A DNA stretch of 64,000 bases from NCBI RefSeq assembly GCF_900107695.1, contig NZ_FNQP01000007.1:118126-182125 (forward strand). Reading direction: 5' to 3'. Source of the DNA: Thiothrix caldifontis. Lineage in GTDB: Bacteria > Pseudomonadota > Gammaproteobacteria > Thiotrichales > Thiotrichaceae. The notes below the pieces were generated by a model. That model had not been told where the DNA came from. It worked only from the letters and a program-made list of their open reading frames with translations, and did no database searches. Positions 42,837 through 52,782 of this stretch are shown here, one piece after another. Within the stretch, counting starts at the first letter, position 1. Every line of letters begins with the position of its first letter. The position numbers were made by a program, and so were the translations under genes.

Positions 42837-43406
42837 GTGCGCAATACGCTTGTTATGCTGCTTGGAGCGGTACTACTCACTGCTTGTGGTGGTGGCTCAG
42901 ACACTTCCTCTACAACATCAACGGCGACAACGACTTCCCTTAATGTAATGGAAATGTTGGACAGCCATAATCAAACACGCGCTGCTGTTGCGGTGATGCC
43001 ACTGATCTGGTCTAGTCAAATGACGGATTATGCGCAACAGTGGGCTAATCATTTAGCGACGAACAATGGTTGCCAAATGCAGCACCGTTCTGTTGCGGGC
43101 ATGAACCCATTGAATGCCGGTGAAAACCTGTATTGGGCAAGTGCCGTGCAATGGACGGATGGACGTACTGAAGTCCAAAGCATTACGTCTGCCCACGTTG
43201 CGAGTGCATGGGCAAGTGAAATAGCTGACTACGATTACGCCAGCAATACCTGTGTGCCGGGTAAAATGTGCGGGCATTACACTCAAATGGTGTGGCGTAA
43301 TTCCACCGAAGTGGGCTGTGCAATGGCTATTTGCCCTGACAAAGGCCAAATTTGGGTGTGCAACTACAACCCACAGGGTAATGTGCTTGGTGAAAAACCC
43401 TATTAG
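42837..43406 (+). CDS. CAP/SCP-domain lipoprotein
   Basis: 189 residues from a GTG start. Lipoprotein signal LLGAVLLTAC with Cys17 as the lipidated residue, a Ser/Thr-rich linker, then a CAP (PR-1/SCP-like) domain: LDSHNQTRAAVAVMPLIWSSQM, AQQWANHLA, GENLYWAS, and CGHYTQMVWRNSTEVGCAM followed by CNYNPQGN. CAP domains are extracellular, stable and of varied function. Its placement 15 bases after the hydrolase suggests co-transcription. Confidence 0.88.
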   Translation: MRNTLVMLLGAVLLTACGGGSDTSSTTSTATTTSLNVMEMLDSHNQTRAAVAVMPLIWSSQMTDYAQQWANHLATNNGCQMQHRSVAGMNPLNAGENLYWASAVQWTDGRTEVQSITSAHVASAWASEIADYDYASNTCVPGKMCGHYTQMVWRNSTEVGCAMAICPDKGQIWVCNYNPQGNVLGEKPY

Positions 43407-43434
43407 AGCCAGCGCATATTTCCCGCTACAATAG

Positions 43435-44382
<948 letters not shown>

Positions 44383-44393
44383 AACCGCTTTGC

Positions 44394-44540
44394 TTACCAG
44401 CTTTTTTCACCCGGCTCTGGCTTATGACCGGAAAGTTTATAGAACTTCCATGCCAAGTAGCCTAAAAAGCCCAAAATAAAGACAATGGTGAAAACAGACA
44501 TGAAAACAATGCCTTCAGCACTGGAAAAGAAATGTGACAT
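44394..44540 (-). CDS. Small single-pass membrane protein (DUF3149-like)
   Basis: 48 residues from the ATG at 44540 (GGGAG 8 bases upstream): MSHFFSSAEGIVFMSVFTIVFILGFLG with one membrane helix (13-35) and a cytoplasmic basic tail KFYKLSGHKPEPGEKSW. The layout resembles DUF3149 proteins and small accessory subunits of respiratory complexes; no function can be assigned. It converges on hemF. Confidence 0.6.
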   Translation of the reverse strand: MSHFFSSAEGIVFMSVFTIVFILGFLGYLAWKFYKLSGHKPEPGEKSW

Positions 44541-44674
44541 GGTGTTTGCTCCCTTACGGTAAATAATGCAATTATCGTAAGGGTTGAAGACAGGGGAGAC
44601 GTTGCGCAAAATCAAATTAAGCGGGACGAGACGTCTGCTTTCTTGCTACAGATCAAATTTTTGTGGGTTTTTCA

Positions 44675-45910
44675 TTATCGAGCCGTTACCGCACGCTCAA
44701 CATTGATCAAACCATATCCATAATCATGATCAGGCCCCGGTAAACCCAAATCAGTAGCCGTTTGTTTCAAGGCTTCGGCATTAAACTGTGGGTTCAGAGA
44801 TTTAAGTAACGCAATAGCCCCCGTCACGTGTGCAGTTGCCAACGAAGTGCCGCTAGACACTTGAAATGCACTGCGTGGTGTTGTTGTCAAAATGCCGACA
44901 CCGGGCGCAGATAAGTCAATGTAATCACCCCGGTTAGCACGGCTAAATACACTCTGATTTTTATCCACCGCCGTCACCGCAATCACACCCGGCAACGCCG
45001 CCGGATAAGCAGGTTGCGCCCCCGGCCCACCATTTCCGGCAGATGCCACCACGACAATGCCTTTCTGGATAGCCGCTTGCACCAATTTGTCGACAACGGG
45101 ATCAGCATTCCCTGCAAAACTCAGATTGAGCACTTGTACACCTTCGCGCATCGCTTGTTCCAAAGCTCGAGCCACCAAAGCAGAATTGCTGCGACGTTCA
45201 TCTGGGTTAGCCGGGTTAGTGCTGAAAGCACTGATAGCCACCAACCGGGTATCAGGCGCAATGCCAATGCGCTTATTCTGACTAATAATGACGCCTGCTA
45301 CTTCCGTACCGTGCAAGCGATTGCGTTCATCACCTTGCGGAATCAGGTCAATACGCCGGATGTCTGAACGAAATGAGTCGTGGTTAATATCAATGGGTGT
45401 GTCGATCATGCCCACTATGACACCTTGCCCGGTAGTGCGTTGGCGTATGGTGTCTGCACCGGTCAAACCCAATGGGTATGCCCCACTTCCCCCCCCTGTC
45501 ATACTTGCAGTGGTGTAAAAATTACTGGTATTGGCATCAACATCGGTTTCTTTGGCTTTGATAGATTTCACCAGATCATACGGATCTTGCCCATTCGTTG
45601 CTGCCGTAATCAGGGTAGTCTTGATGGAATCTAAATTATCACTACGTTTAGCACGCAATTTATACTTTTTTAGTACCGCATCAGCAACTTCAGCCGGTTT
45701 CTGGCTGTCGTAGGTAATAAGCATTTCATTTTTTTCATAGTCCACCCGCCGGAATATGGGCGTTTCGACACAAATACTGCTGCTAAGATGGCAAGCAGGG
45801 GAGTCGCTGGCTTTGCCGATGACTTTGTATTCTGCGGGGCTGCAAGCGGTGAGTAAACTGAGGGTGATCAAAGCACTAAGCGGAAACGGGCGTAATAGTG
45901 TGATTAGCAT
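44675..45910 (-). CDS. Subtilisin-family (S8) serine protease, lipoprotein
   Basis: 411 residues. Lipobox LLTAC with Cys23 lipidated, an N-terminal prodomain-like region (about 50-120), then the catalytic domain with Asp170 (VGMIDTPIDINHDSF), His200 (RLHGTEVAGVI), oxyanion Asn293 (ASAGNGG) and Ser355 (SGTSLATAHVTGA). It is probably attached to a membrane and faces the periplasm or the outside. It is the third gene of an operon behind an ECF sigma factor and an anti-sigma-like protein, with only 8 bases to the latter. Confidence 0.88.
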   Translation of the reverse strand: MLITLLRPFPLSALITLSLLTACSPAEYKVIGKASDSPACHLSSSICVETPIFRRVDYEKNEMLITYDSQKPAEVADAVLKKYKLRAKRSDNLDSIKTTLITAATNGQDPYDLVKSIKAKETDVDANTSNFYTTASMTGGGSGAYPLGLTGADTIRQRTTGQGVIVGMIDTPIDINHDSFRSDIRRIDLIPQGDERNRLHGTEVAGVIISQNKRIGIAPDTRLVAISAFSTNPANPDERRSNSALVARALEQAMREGVQVLNLSFAGNADPVVDKLVQAAIQKGIVVVASAGNGGPGAQPAYPAALPGVIAVTAVDKNQSVFSRANRGDYIDLSAPGVGILTTTPRSAFQVSSGTSLATAHVTGAIALLKSLNPQFNAEALKQTATDLGLPGPDHDYGYGLINVERAVTAR

Positions 45911-45918
45911 GACGGTTT

Positions 45919-46671
45919 TCAGTATTCTCGTCCGATGAAAGCGACAACGGTATTATCCTGCCCCATTTGTTGCAGGATAGCGTCGGATTCTTGAGCCGAT
46001 GGTGACACATCTTTTACTTCAATTTTGAAGAGGCCACCGCTTTCAGGGCCATCCACAATACGCGCATTCCAACGCAGCAAAAACTCCCGCACCTGATTCA
46101 CTTGGGCTTCCCCATTAAAATCCACCAGTAGTACCATACCCTTAACAAGAGGAACAACCGAAGAATCGTCTGTAGCAGTGGCCGTTACATAAATACTGTC
46201 TTGAATGCCCTCTTGTGAAGCACTGTTGGTATACACAAACCACCCTAAGAACCCTGCTTGAATCAGTAGCAATGAAGCGAAAACAGCGTTAGCCGGTATT
46301 AACCATGAGGTGTTTGAGAAAAAATGATGTAATTTTTGCTGCAAACCTTGTAGCCACGTCAACTGAGGTGTTAATGGCTGGGGGGGAGCCTGTGGCACAT
46401 TTTCCGTGTGCTCTTCGCGCTCGATGCGCTTCATTAGCGTTTCCAAGCGTTGCTGGGTAGTATCAACGGCTGATAATTCTAGCAATGCCGTATTGGCACG
46501 AATCATATCGACCATCTTAAGTTCACGGCGGTATTCATCGGCTAATTCAGGGTATTTTGCAAGTACACTCTCCACCAACTTACGCTCTGGCCCACTCAAC
46601 TTTCCCGTGATAAACCAAGGTAACAGTAGCCGTGCTTCTTCAATAGGGTCGCCATGTGGATATTGGCTCAT
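45919..46671 (-). CDS. Probable transmembrane anti-sigma factor
   Basis: 250 residues from the ATG at 46671. Residues 1-65 are a soluble helical domain (EEARLLLPWFITGKLSGPERKLVESVL and PELADEYRRELK) as in FecR/RsgI-type anti-sigma factors, without the HxxxCxxC zinc motif. A membrane helix lies near 120-142, followed by a periplasmic domain (VVPLVKGMVLLVDFNGEAQVNQVREFLL, ending TVVAFIGREY) with a strand-helix-strand pattern like a subtilase prodomain. It follows the sigma gene and precedes the protease, which supports its role as regulator of the ECF sigma factor. Confidence 0.72.
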   Translation of the reverse strand: MSQYPHGDPIEEARLLLPWFITGKLSGPERKLVESVLAKYPELADEYRRELKMVDMIRANTALLELSAVDTTQQRLETLMKRIEREEHTENVPQAPPQPLTPQLTWLQGLQQKLHHFFSNTSWLIPANAVFASLLLIQAGFLGWFVYTNSASQEGIQDSIYVTATATDDSSVVPLVKGMVLLVDFNGEAQVNQVREFLLRWNARIVDGPESGGLFKIEVKDVSPSAQESDAILQQMGQDNTVVAFIGREY

Positions 46672-46693
46672 AACGTATAGTCTCGAATACCGT

Positions 46694-47302
46694 TTAAAAG
46701 TCGAAGCCAACGACTCCGGCCTTTTCCAATAACTGCGCTAAGCGCTTACGGGCATAAAACATACGTGTCTTGACCGTGTTTTCGGAAATGTCCAAAAGTG
46801 TTGCTACTTCTTTGACAGATTTATCTTCAAAATAGGTTAGCCTGATGACCTCACGGTGCTCTTCCGTTAGCTGGTTCATCATGCGTAACAATTGTTGTTT
46901 CATATCATCCAATGCCAACTCCTCATGAGGGCCAGCAGCAGGGTCAATCATGGCATCCAATATCGACTCATCTTCCAGTGTCACTTCCGAGGTTTTACGT
47001 AACCACGATACTACTTTGTTGCGGGCAATAGAATAAATCCACGTCGATACTTTTGACCTGCCTGCAAACGTTTCCGCTGACCGCCAAACATCAAACATAG
47101 CCTCATCGACTAAATCAGCCGCCTGAGCAATATCGTCACGTAACACGCGCGAACAATACTTAACCAACCTAGGTTGGTATCTCAGGTATAACTGACTGAA
47201 TGCTTGCTGGTTTCCCTGACTAATTTTTTCCATCAGAGCTTCATCGCTCAGCTTGCTTGAGGTGTCAGTCGGTTGTTTGCTGCCTTGTGAGTGGCCTTCC
47301 AT
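46694..47302 (-). CDS. RNA polymerase ECF-type sigma-70 factor
   Basis: 202 residues. Region 2 (QAFSQLYLRYQPRLVKYCSRVLRD, DLVDEAMFDVWRSAETF, STWIYSIARNKVVSWLRK) and region 4 (LTEEHREVIRLTYFEDKSVKEVATLLDISENTVKTRMFYARKRL) are complete. It would direct transcription of an envelope- or stress-related regulon. It is the first gene of a three-gene operon with an anti-sigma-like gene and a subtilase; such units often autoregulate. The 279-bp gap upstream should hold its promoter. Confidence 0.92.
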   Translation of the reverse strand: MEGHSQGSKQPTDTSSKLSDEALMEKISQGNQQAFSQLYLRYQPRLVKYCSRVLRDDIAQAADLVDEAMFDVWRSAETFAGRSKVSTWIYSIARNKVVSWLRKTSEVTLEDESILDAMIDPAAGPHEELALDDMKQQLLRMMNQLTEEHREVIRLTYFEDKSVKEVATLLDISENTVKTRMFYARKRLAQLLEKAGVVGFDF

Positions 47303-47458
47303 CTCTGTGTCGCTCTCGTTGCTGTTTTGGTTCTAATTAATTTGGATTAGCATCCAAAAAACAATAAATAATCTTTTTTTCAACTTGCGTTGAACCACTA
47401 GCGCTGTGGTTGCGACTCAACCAGCAACACTACACACTTAAATAGTAATATTCAAAGT

Positions 47459-47507
47459 TATAATACTCCCTCGCAAGTCTGGCGGGTCTTCGGATCCGCC
47501 TTTTTTT
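47459..47507 (+). promoter_or_regulatory. Strong -10 box followed closely by a terminator, ahead of fbp
   Basis: TATAAT at 47459-47464 is followed after about 15 bases by a hairpin ggcgggtc-ttcg-gatccgcc (47481-47500) with a UUCG loop and a run of seven Ts (47501-47507). No plausible -35 (TTGACA) is seen. A transcript starting near 47471 would be about 40 bases long. No plus-strand gene lies upstream, so the terminator either ends a very short RNA or attenuates transcription towards fbp. Confidence 0.5.
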
Positions 47508-47581
47508 ATTTACAATCCATCCATTAGCATATCATAATCCACTGATACACGATTTTTTCTTTCTAACCTTGGAAGCTGGGT

Positions 47582-48592
47582 ATGTATCAAATTGGCACCA
47601 CACTGACACAATTTATCCTCGAAGAACAACGTAAACATGCAGGCGCAACCGGCGAATTTAGTTGCGTACTGAATGACATCGCACTCGCTTGCAAAAAAAT
47701 CGCTGCCTTAACCAGCAAAGGCGACCTCATCGGCGTACTGGGTTCTGCTGGCTCTGAAAACGTTCAGGGCGAAGAGCAGAAAAAAATGGACATTATCACC
47801 AATGACGTGATGATCGAAGCCCTTTCGCGTGGTCACGCCGCAGCCTTAGCCTCTGAAGAAATGGATGAGGTCTATAACCTGCCTAGCAATATCCCACGCG
47901 GTCACTATTTAGTGACATTCGACCCGCTGGATGGCTCCTCCAATATGGATGTGAATGTATCGGTTGGTACGATTTTCTCCATTATGAAAGCGCCTGAAGG
48001 CGTCGAAAACCCGACTGCCGCCGATTTCATGCAGCCGGGCACGAAACAGGTAGCAGCGGGCTACTGCCTGTACGGGCCTTCTGCCATTATGGTATTGACC
48101 ACCGGCAATGGCGTGAACATGTTTACGCTGGATAAGGATTGCGGCGAATTCTTGCTGACCCGCGAAGACGTAAAAATCCCTGCGGATACCAAGGAGTTTG
48201 CGATCAACGTTTCCAACCAACGCTATTGGGAACCGCCGATGCAGCGTTACATCAGCGAATGTTTGCTGGGGGTTGAAGGACCGCGCGGCAAAGACTTCAA
48301 TATGCGCTGGGTGGCATCAATGGTGGCTGAGATTCACCGTATCCTGACTCGCGGCGGCATTTTCATCTACCCAATGGATAGCAAAATGAAAGCGGCGGGC
48401 AAAACCGGCAAACTGCGTCTGTTGTATGAAGCTAACCCCATGGGTTTCATCGTTGAACAAGCAGGCGGCATGGCAACCACAGCTTATTCACGCATTATGG
48501 AACTCCAACCGACTGACTTGCACCAGCGCGTGCCAGTGGTAATGGGTTCACGCAATGAAGTGGAATTGGTTACGGGTTACCATAACGCTTAA
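47582..48592 (+). CDS. fbp: Fructose-1,6-bisphosphatase, class I
   Basis: 336 residues, the usual class I length. Contains [29 protein letters not shown], the metal-binding [20 protein letters not shown], and RYIHxxx-type [24 protein letters not shown] with [19 protein letters not shown]. It dephosphorylates fructose 1,6-bisphosphate in gluconeogenesis and, in an autotroph, in the Calvin cycle. A terminator-like hairpin with a TTCG loop lies upstream (47481) and another follows the gene. Confidence 0.96.
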   Translation: MYQIGTTLTQFILEEQRKHAGATGEFSCVLNDIALACKKIAALTSKGDLIGVLGSAGSENVQGEEQKKMDIITNDVMIEALSRGHAAALASEEMDEVYNLPSNIPRGHYLVTFDPLDGSSNMDVNVSVGTIFSIMKAPEGVENPTAADFMQPGTKQVAAGYCLYGPSAIMVLTTGNGVNMFTLDKDCGEFLLTREDVKIPADTKEFAINVSNQRYWEPPMQRYISECLLGVEGPRGKDFNMRWVASMVAEIHRILTRGGIFIYPMDSKMKAAGKTGKLRLLYEANPMGFIVEQAGGMATTAYSRIMELQPTDLHQRVPVVMGSRNEVELVTGYHNA

Positions 48593-48610
48593 AGATTCCC
48601 CCCATCCCAA

Positions 48611-48640
48611 CCCTTCCCCCACAAGGGGTGAAGGGCTTTT
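48611..48640 (+). terminator. Terminator after fbp
   Basis: cccttccccc-aca-aggggtgaaggg forms a 10-bp stem with one bulged T, followed by cttttctgttc. It lies 19 bases after the fbp stop. The T-tract is modest. Confidence 0.6.
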
Positions 48641-48652
48641 CTGTTCTCTACG

Positions 48653-49246
48653 TTACTTGCTTTTTTCAGCATACGAGACGGTGTATGACTGGCCTTGTTT
48701 GAGCTTGTCGAAATTGCCGAACACTTCCTTTAGATTGCGTTTCATGTATTCACGCAGGCCGTTGATCGTCACGATATACACGCGCCCGCCCGGTTTGAGG
48801 TGGTGTTTCATGTCGTGCAATAAAATGCTCATCATTTCCTTGCCCACTTTCGCGGGTAGGTTGGATGCAATCACGTCAAACCGCGCATCCTTGTCGATAT
48901 GCTGGAAACCGTTGCTCAGCATAGCACGGGCATTCGCTAGCTTATTCACGCCCGCATTGCGATTGGCGTATTCGACTGCCATGAAATCCTTATCCACCAT
49001 CAACGTCTGACCTTGTGGGGCAAGTTTTGCCATCACTAAACCGACGGGGCCGTAGCCACAACCGAGATCAAAGCAATCATCGGTCGGGTTGATTTTCAGG
49101 TATTTCAGCAACAAATCCGTGCCGTCATCAATTTCACGCGGGGAAAAAATCCCCCACGTTGACAGGAAGGTGAACGGTTGTCCGCACAGTTCGGTATCAA
49201 AACGGATGTCGTCGCGCAGGCTTTGGGTGTAAGGAATATCAGCCAT
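48653..49246 (-). CDS. Class I SAM-dependent methyltransferase (RsmC-like)
   Basis: 197 residues from the ATG at 49246. SAM-binding CFDLGCGYGPVGLVMAKLAP and acidic strand end MVDKDF, then the catalytic-type motif SNLPAKVG (cf. NPPF in RsmC/RlmG) and HHLKPGGRVYIVTING. The opening LCGQPFTFLSTWGIFSPREIDDGTDLLL matches the MTS domain of RsmC, which methylates guanine in 16S rRNA; the short length means it has only one such domain. Its ATG overlaps the stop (TAATG) of the upstream SirB2 gene. Confidence 0.83.
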   Translation of the reverse strand: MADIPYTQSLRDDIRFDTELCGQPFTFLSTWGIFSPREIDDGTDLLLKYLKINPTDDCFDLGCGYGPVGLVMAKLAPQGQTLMVDKDFMAVEYANRNAGVNKLANARAMLSNGFQHIDKDARFDVIASNLPAKVGKEMMSILLHDMKHHLKPGGRVYIVTINGLREYMKRNLKEVFGNFDKLKQGQSYTVSYAEKSK

Positions 49247-49623
49247 TAGAGAATCGCCGGTGCAAGATTTTTGGCATACAGGAAGGTGTACGCAAATGTC
49301 GCTGCACCTGCCAACCATAAGATGACCGCTGCTGCTTTGCTCAAGCCCGGTTTCAGGGCAATGACACCCAACACCACGTACACAATCAAGCCGACAGCTT
49401 TAATGATGACAAAATTATCCACACCATGCGCGGTAGTGACAAACGCCAGCCACAAGCCGGTTCCCAGTAAAATCAGCATTGACAGTGACGCACTCGCTAA
49501 CGCCGCCTTGCCGGTCACTGCCGGGTTGTTGGTCAACATCCATACCCCCCGGATGAGGTAAATAACCACGGAAAGCAGAGCAATAATCGCGTGTACTTTC
49601 AGTATCAATGTATTCATGTCCAT
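49246..49623 (-). CDS. SirB2 family membrane protein
   Basis: 125 residues with four membrane helices, opening LKVHAIIALLSVVIYLIRGVWML and containing LILLGTGLWLAF and VLGVIALKPGLSKAAA. This is the SirB2 layout, an integral membrane protein family of unknown function. AAGGA precedes the ATG. The 3' end overlaps the methyltransferase start by one base; purK lies 11 bases upstream, so the three may be one transcript. Confidence 0.8.
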   Translation of the reverse strand: MDMNTLILKVHAIIALLSVVIYLIRGVWMLTNNPAVTGKAALASASLSMLILLGTGLWLAFVTTAHGVDNFVIIKAVGLIVYVVLGVIALKPGLSKAAAVILWLAGAATFAYTFLYAKNLAPAIL

Positions 49624-49634
49624 GTGGTGTGTCC

Positions 49635-50762
49635 TTATTGCAATTGTTGGAAAATATATGCCGCTTCGGTTAATGCCTCGTCAAGCTGTGCGCTCAAGGT
49701 GCAGTAATGCCCCATTTTGCGACCGGGGCGGGCTTGGTGTTTGCCGTACAAGTGTAGCTTGGTATTCGCACTTTGCAGCAATGCCAACCAGTTAGGCTGG
49801 GCATCGTGCCACAAATCGCCGAGCATATTGACCATGACTACCGGTGATAACAGGTCAGTTGCGCCGAACGGCAATTCGCAGACCATGCGTACTTGCTGTT
49901 CAAATTGTGAGGTGACGCAAGCATCCAGCGTGTAATGCCCGCTATTGTGGGTGCGCGGTGCCATTTCATTGATTAGCAATTCGCCTTGGTGAGTGACGAA
50001 GAATTCGACTGCCATGACACCGACGAAATCTAGCTTATCCGCCATGCGCGTGGCGGCGGCTTGCGCGGCGGCGGCGAGTGCAGTATCTATACGGGCAGGC
50101 ACAATGCTTTGGTGCAAAATGCCGTTGCGGTGTTCGTTCTCCGCAACGGGGAAACAACGCACTTCGCTGTCAACACTGCGGGCGAGAATGACCGAAATTT
50201 CGCGTTCCAATGCCACCCGCTGTTCCAACACACAGTCCACACCCTGCAATTGGGCAAACGCGGCTTGTGCTTCGGCAACCGAATGCACCGTGACTTGCCC
50301 CTTGCCGTCGTAACCCATGCGGGCGGTTTTAAGGATAGCGGGAAATTGGATGCTGTTAGCGGCGGCGGCAATATCGGCTGCGGTGCGAATCGCCACAAAT
50401 GGTACAGGCTGCAAGCCACACGCCCGCACAAATTCTTTTTCCACAATCCGATCTTGCGCCATTTTCACGGCATGGGCGGAGGGGCGTACTGGTGCATAGT
50501 GCGCAAGGAATTCCAGCGTTTGCGCGGGAATGTTCTCGAATTCAGTGGTGATCACATCGCAACGCTTGCCAAATGCCTCCAGTGCGACCTCATCATCGTA
50601 AGCGGCAATAATGTGATCATCCGACATTTGCGCAGCGGGGCTGTGAAAATCCGGTTCGAGAATAAGCACGCGATAGCCAAGGGTACGCGCTGCGACGGTA
50701 AACATGCGTCCGAGTTGCCCGCCGCCGAGCATTCCGATGGTTGATCCGGGGAGTAGTGTCAT
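49635..50762 (-). CDS. purK: 5-(carboxyamino)imidazole ribonucleotide synthase
   Basis: 375 residues with an ATP-grasp fold. IGMLGGGQLGRMFTVAARTLG at the start, TTEFENIPAQTLEFL, the ATP-binding FPAILKTARMGYDGKGQ, VLEQRVALEREISVILAR, and the C-terminal MAPRTHNSGHYTLDACVTSQFEQ. PurK carboxylates AIR with bicarbonate and ATP in purine synthesis. It normally directly follows purE; here a 434-bp decayed gene lies between them. Confidence 0.95.
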   Translation of the reverse strand: MTLLPGSTIGMLGGGQLGRMFTVAARTLGYRVLILEPDFHSPAAQMSDDHIIAAYDDEVALEAFGKRCDVITTEFENIPAQTLEFLAHYAPVRPSAHAVKMAQDRIVEKEFVRACGLQPVPFVAIRTAADIAAAANSIQFPAILKTARMGYDGKGQVTVHSVAEAQAAFAQLQGVDCVLEQRVALEREISVILARSVDSEVRCFPVAENEHRNGILHQSIVPARIDTALAAAAQAAATRMADKLDFVGVMAVEFFVTHQGELLINEMAPRTHNSGHYTLDACVTSQFEQQVRMVCELPFGATDLLSPVVMVNMLGDLWHDAQPNWLALLQSANTKLHLYGKHQARPGRKMGHYCTLSAQLDEALTEAAYIFQQLQ

Positions 50763-50829
50763 GAAGCTTCAGGGTCTGTCAGTAGGGTAAAACAAGCGCG
50801 AAGAATACAGCAAAGTGCGTTACGACGCA

Positions 50830-51263
50830 TCAACGCAACCACTGCTGCATAATGGTTTGTAAATCCTCCATCTCGAACGGCTTAACCAAAAAATCATCCA
50901 TCCCCGCCGCCAGACAACGTTCACGTTCCCCCGCCAAGGCGTGTGCTGTCAGCGCAATAATCGGTAATTCTGCCGATGACTTGAAGCAACGAATCTGCCG
51001 GGTTGTTTCATATCTGCTAGAAATGTCATCTGCCCAGTGTGACGAAACTGTGCCGCATACACGGGCGTGATCACGTCATCCACACCCAGTTTTCCAGCGG
51101 GGTCAGGTAAAAAATCCAGATAATTATTTATCGCCAGTGGCGTTGGGGCATAACGCAATATGTGGGAACGTTCCGCCGCCGAACCACTTACCGGCGCGAA
51201 TGAGCACCCCAGACTCAGCAGCAACACGAATCGAATGCTGACACTCCACCCCCAATGCCACAT
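50830..51263 (-). pseudogene. Internally deleted hybrid sensor histidine kinase
   Basis: From an ATG at 51263 (reading leftwards) there is a signal peptide (SIRFVLLLSLGCSFAPVSG) and a sensor-domain start with RYAPTPLAINNYLDFLPDP and PVYAAQFRHTGQ, resembling 7TMR-DISM extracellular regions. Near 51020 it joins, in another frame, the tail of a response-regulator receiver domain: YETTRQIRCFKSS, LPIIALTAHALAGERERCL, AAGMDDFLVKPFEMEDL, ending at TGA 50832-50830. The membrane, histidine kinase, ATPase and most receiver sequence are missing, so it is a deletion remnant. It interrupts the purE-purK pair. Confidence 0.75.
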
Positions 51264-51272
51264 GGTTAAGGA

Positions 51273-51776
51273 TTAAGTCGGGGGTAACGCCATATTCATC
51301 GCACACTGGCGTTGTTCTTCACGGAATTGCGCCAACTTTTCCGCTAACATTGGATCGTCATTCGCTAACATTGCCACGGCAAACAATGCCGCGTTTGCCG
51401 CGCCTGCTTCGCCAATCGCAAACGTTGCCACGGGAACACCTTTGGGCATTTGCACAATCGAATACAGCGAATCAATCCCGTTCAAGGTGCGACTGGTGAC
51501 GGGCACACCTAAAATCGGCAAAGTGGTTTTTGCCGCTAACATGCCGGGCAAGTGCGCTGCACCGCCAGCGCCCGCAATAATGCATTTCAGACCGCGTTCG
51601 CGGGCAGTTTCGGCGTATTCAAACAATAAGTCAGGTGTGCGATGGGCAGAAACCACGCGGTATTCATGCGCAATACCGAATTTTTCCAGTTGTTCAACGG
51701 CTTTGGACATCACGTTCCAATCGCTGTTGCTACCCATGACAACCCCTACCACTACCGCCGAATTGGGTTGAGTCAT
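51273..51776 (-). CDS. purE: 5-(carboxyamino)imidazole ribonucleotide mutase
   Basis: 167 residues from the ATG at 51776 (GGGGAG upstream). It contains the class I PurE motifs [48 protein letters not shown] and [20 protein letters not shown]. It converts N5-CAIR to CAIR in purine synthesis. It lies upstream of the kinase remnant and purK on the same strand, and is divergent from purC with 77 bases between start codons. Confidence 0.95.
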   Translation of the reverse strand: MTQPNSAVVVGVVMGSNSDWNVMSKAVEQLEKFGIAHEYRVVSAHRTPDLLFEYAETARERGLKCIIAGAGGAAHLPGMLAAKTTLPILGVPVTSRTLNGIDSLYSIVQMPKGVPVATFAIGEAGAANAALFAVAMLANDDPMLAEKLAQFREEQRQCAMNMALPPT

Positions 51777-51853
51777 GATGCTCCCCTTATTTCTCTGCAA
51801 AATCTGATATTATAACGTGATGTACCTTTTACGCACTAACTAACCGCAAGCGA

Positions 51854-52753
51854 ATGAATACAAACAGTCACCCAAGCAGCGTTTTAGAAACGCACATCAC
51901 CTCCCTGCCGTTGATTGCACGGGGCAAAGTCCGCGATATTTACGCCGTGGATGACCAGCACATGCTGATCGTGACCACGGATCGTTTATCGGCATTCGAT
52001 GTGATACTGCCGACCCCGATTCCGCAGAAGGGCGTGATTCTCACCCAAGTGGCAAATTTCTGGTTTGGCTTGCTGCATGACGTGATCCCGAATCACTTAA
52101 GCGACAAAACGCTGGATGATCTGCCGCTGACAGCCGATGAAAAAGCGCCATTGCAAGGGCGCAGCATGATTGTGAAACGCCTCAAGCCCTTGCCGGTGGA
52201 AGCGATTGTGCGCGGTTACTTGATCGGTTCGGGGTGGAAGGATTACCAGCAAACTGGCGCGGTATGCGGCATCGAATTACCCACCGGTTTGCAAATGGCA
52301 GACCGTTTGCCTGAACCGATTTTCACGCCTTCCAGTAAAGCCGACGTGGGCGATCACGACATCAATATCAGCTTTGCCGAGATGCAGGCGCGGATTGGGG
52401 CAGAGCTTGCCGAGCAAGTGCGCAGCGTGAGTTTGGAGTTGTATCGCCAAGCGGCGGAATACGCGCTTAAACGTGGCATTATTATTGCTGACACCAAGTT
52501 CGAGTTCGGGCTGGATGCGGACGGCAAGCTGGTGTTGATCGACGAAATCCTCACGCCGGATTCCTCACGCTTTTGGCCTGCTGATCAGTACAAACCCGGC
52601 ATTAGTCCGCCATCGTTTGACAAGCAATTCGTGCGGGATTATTTAGAAACGCTGGATTGGGGGAAAGTTGCGCCGGGGCCGGAATTGCCAGCAGAGATTA
52701 TGGAAAAAACAGCGGCTAAGTATCGGGAAGTTGCCGACTTACTCACGAAATAA
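51854..52753 (+). CDS. purC: Phosphoribosylaminoimidazole-succinocarboxamide synthase
   Basis: 299 residues of the longer PurC type: [39 protein letters not shown] at the start, [27 protein letters not shown]-like [16 protein letters not shown] and [11 protein letters not shown]. It makes SAICAR from CAIR and aspartate, the step after PurE. Divergent orientation to purE suggests shared regulation from the 77-bp gap. Confidence 0.95.
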   Translation: MNTNSHPSSVLETHITSLPLIARGKVRDIYAVDDQHMLIVTTDRLSAFDVILPTPIPQKGVILTQVANFWFGLLHDVIPNHLSDKTLDDLPLTADEKAPLQGRSMIVKRLKPLPVEAIVRGYLIGSGWKDYQQTGAVCGIELPTGLQMADRLPEPIFTPSSKADVGDHDINISFAEMQARIGAELAEQVRSVSLELYRQAAEYALKRGIIIADTKFEFGLDADGKLVLIDEILTPDSSRFWPADQYKPGISPPSFDKQFVRDYLETLDWGKVAPGPELPAEIMEKTAAKYREVADLLTK

Positions 52754-52782
52754 CCAAAAAACTAACAACACAGGAATAAGCC

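Noticed and set aside
48593-48652. A bidirectional terminator between fbp and the methyltransferase gene
   Set aside because: The hairpin at 48611 has a T-rich side only for the plus strand; on the minus strand it is followed by G-rich sequence.
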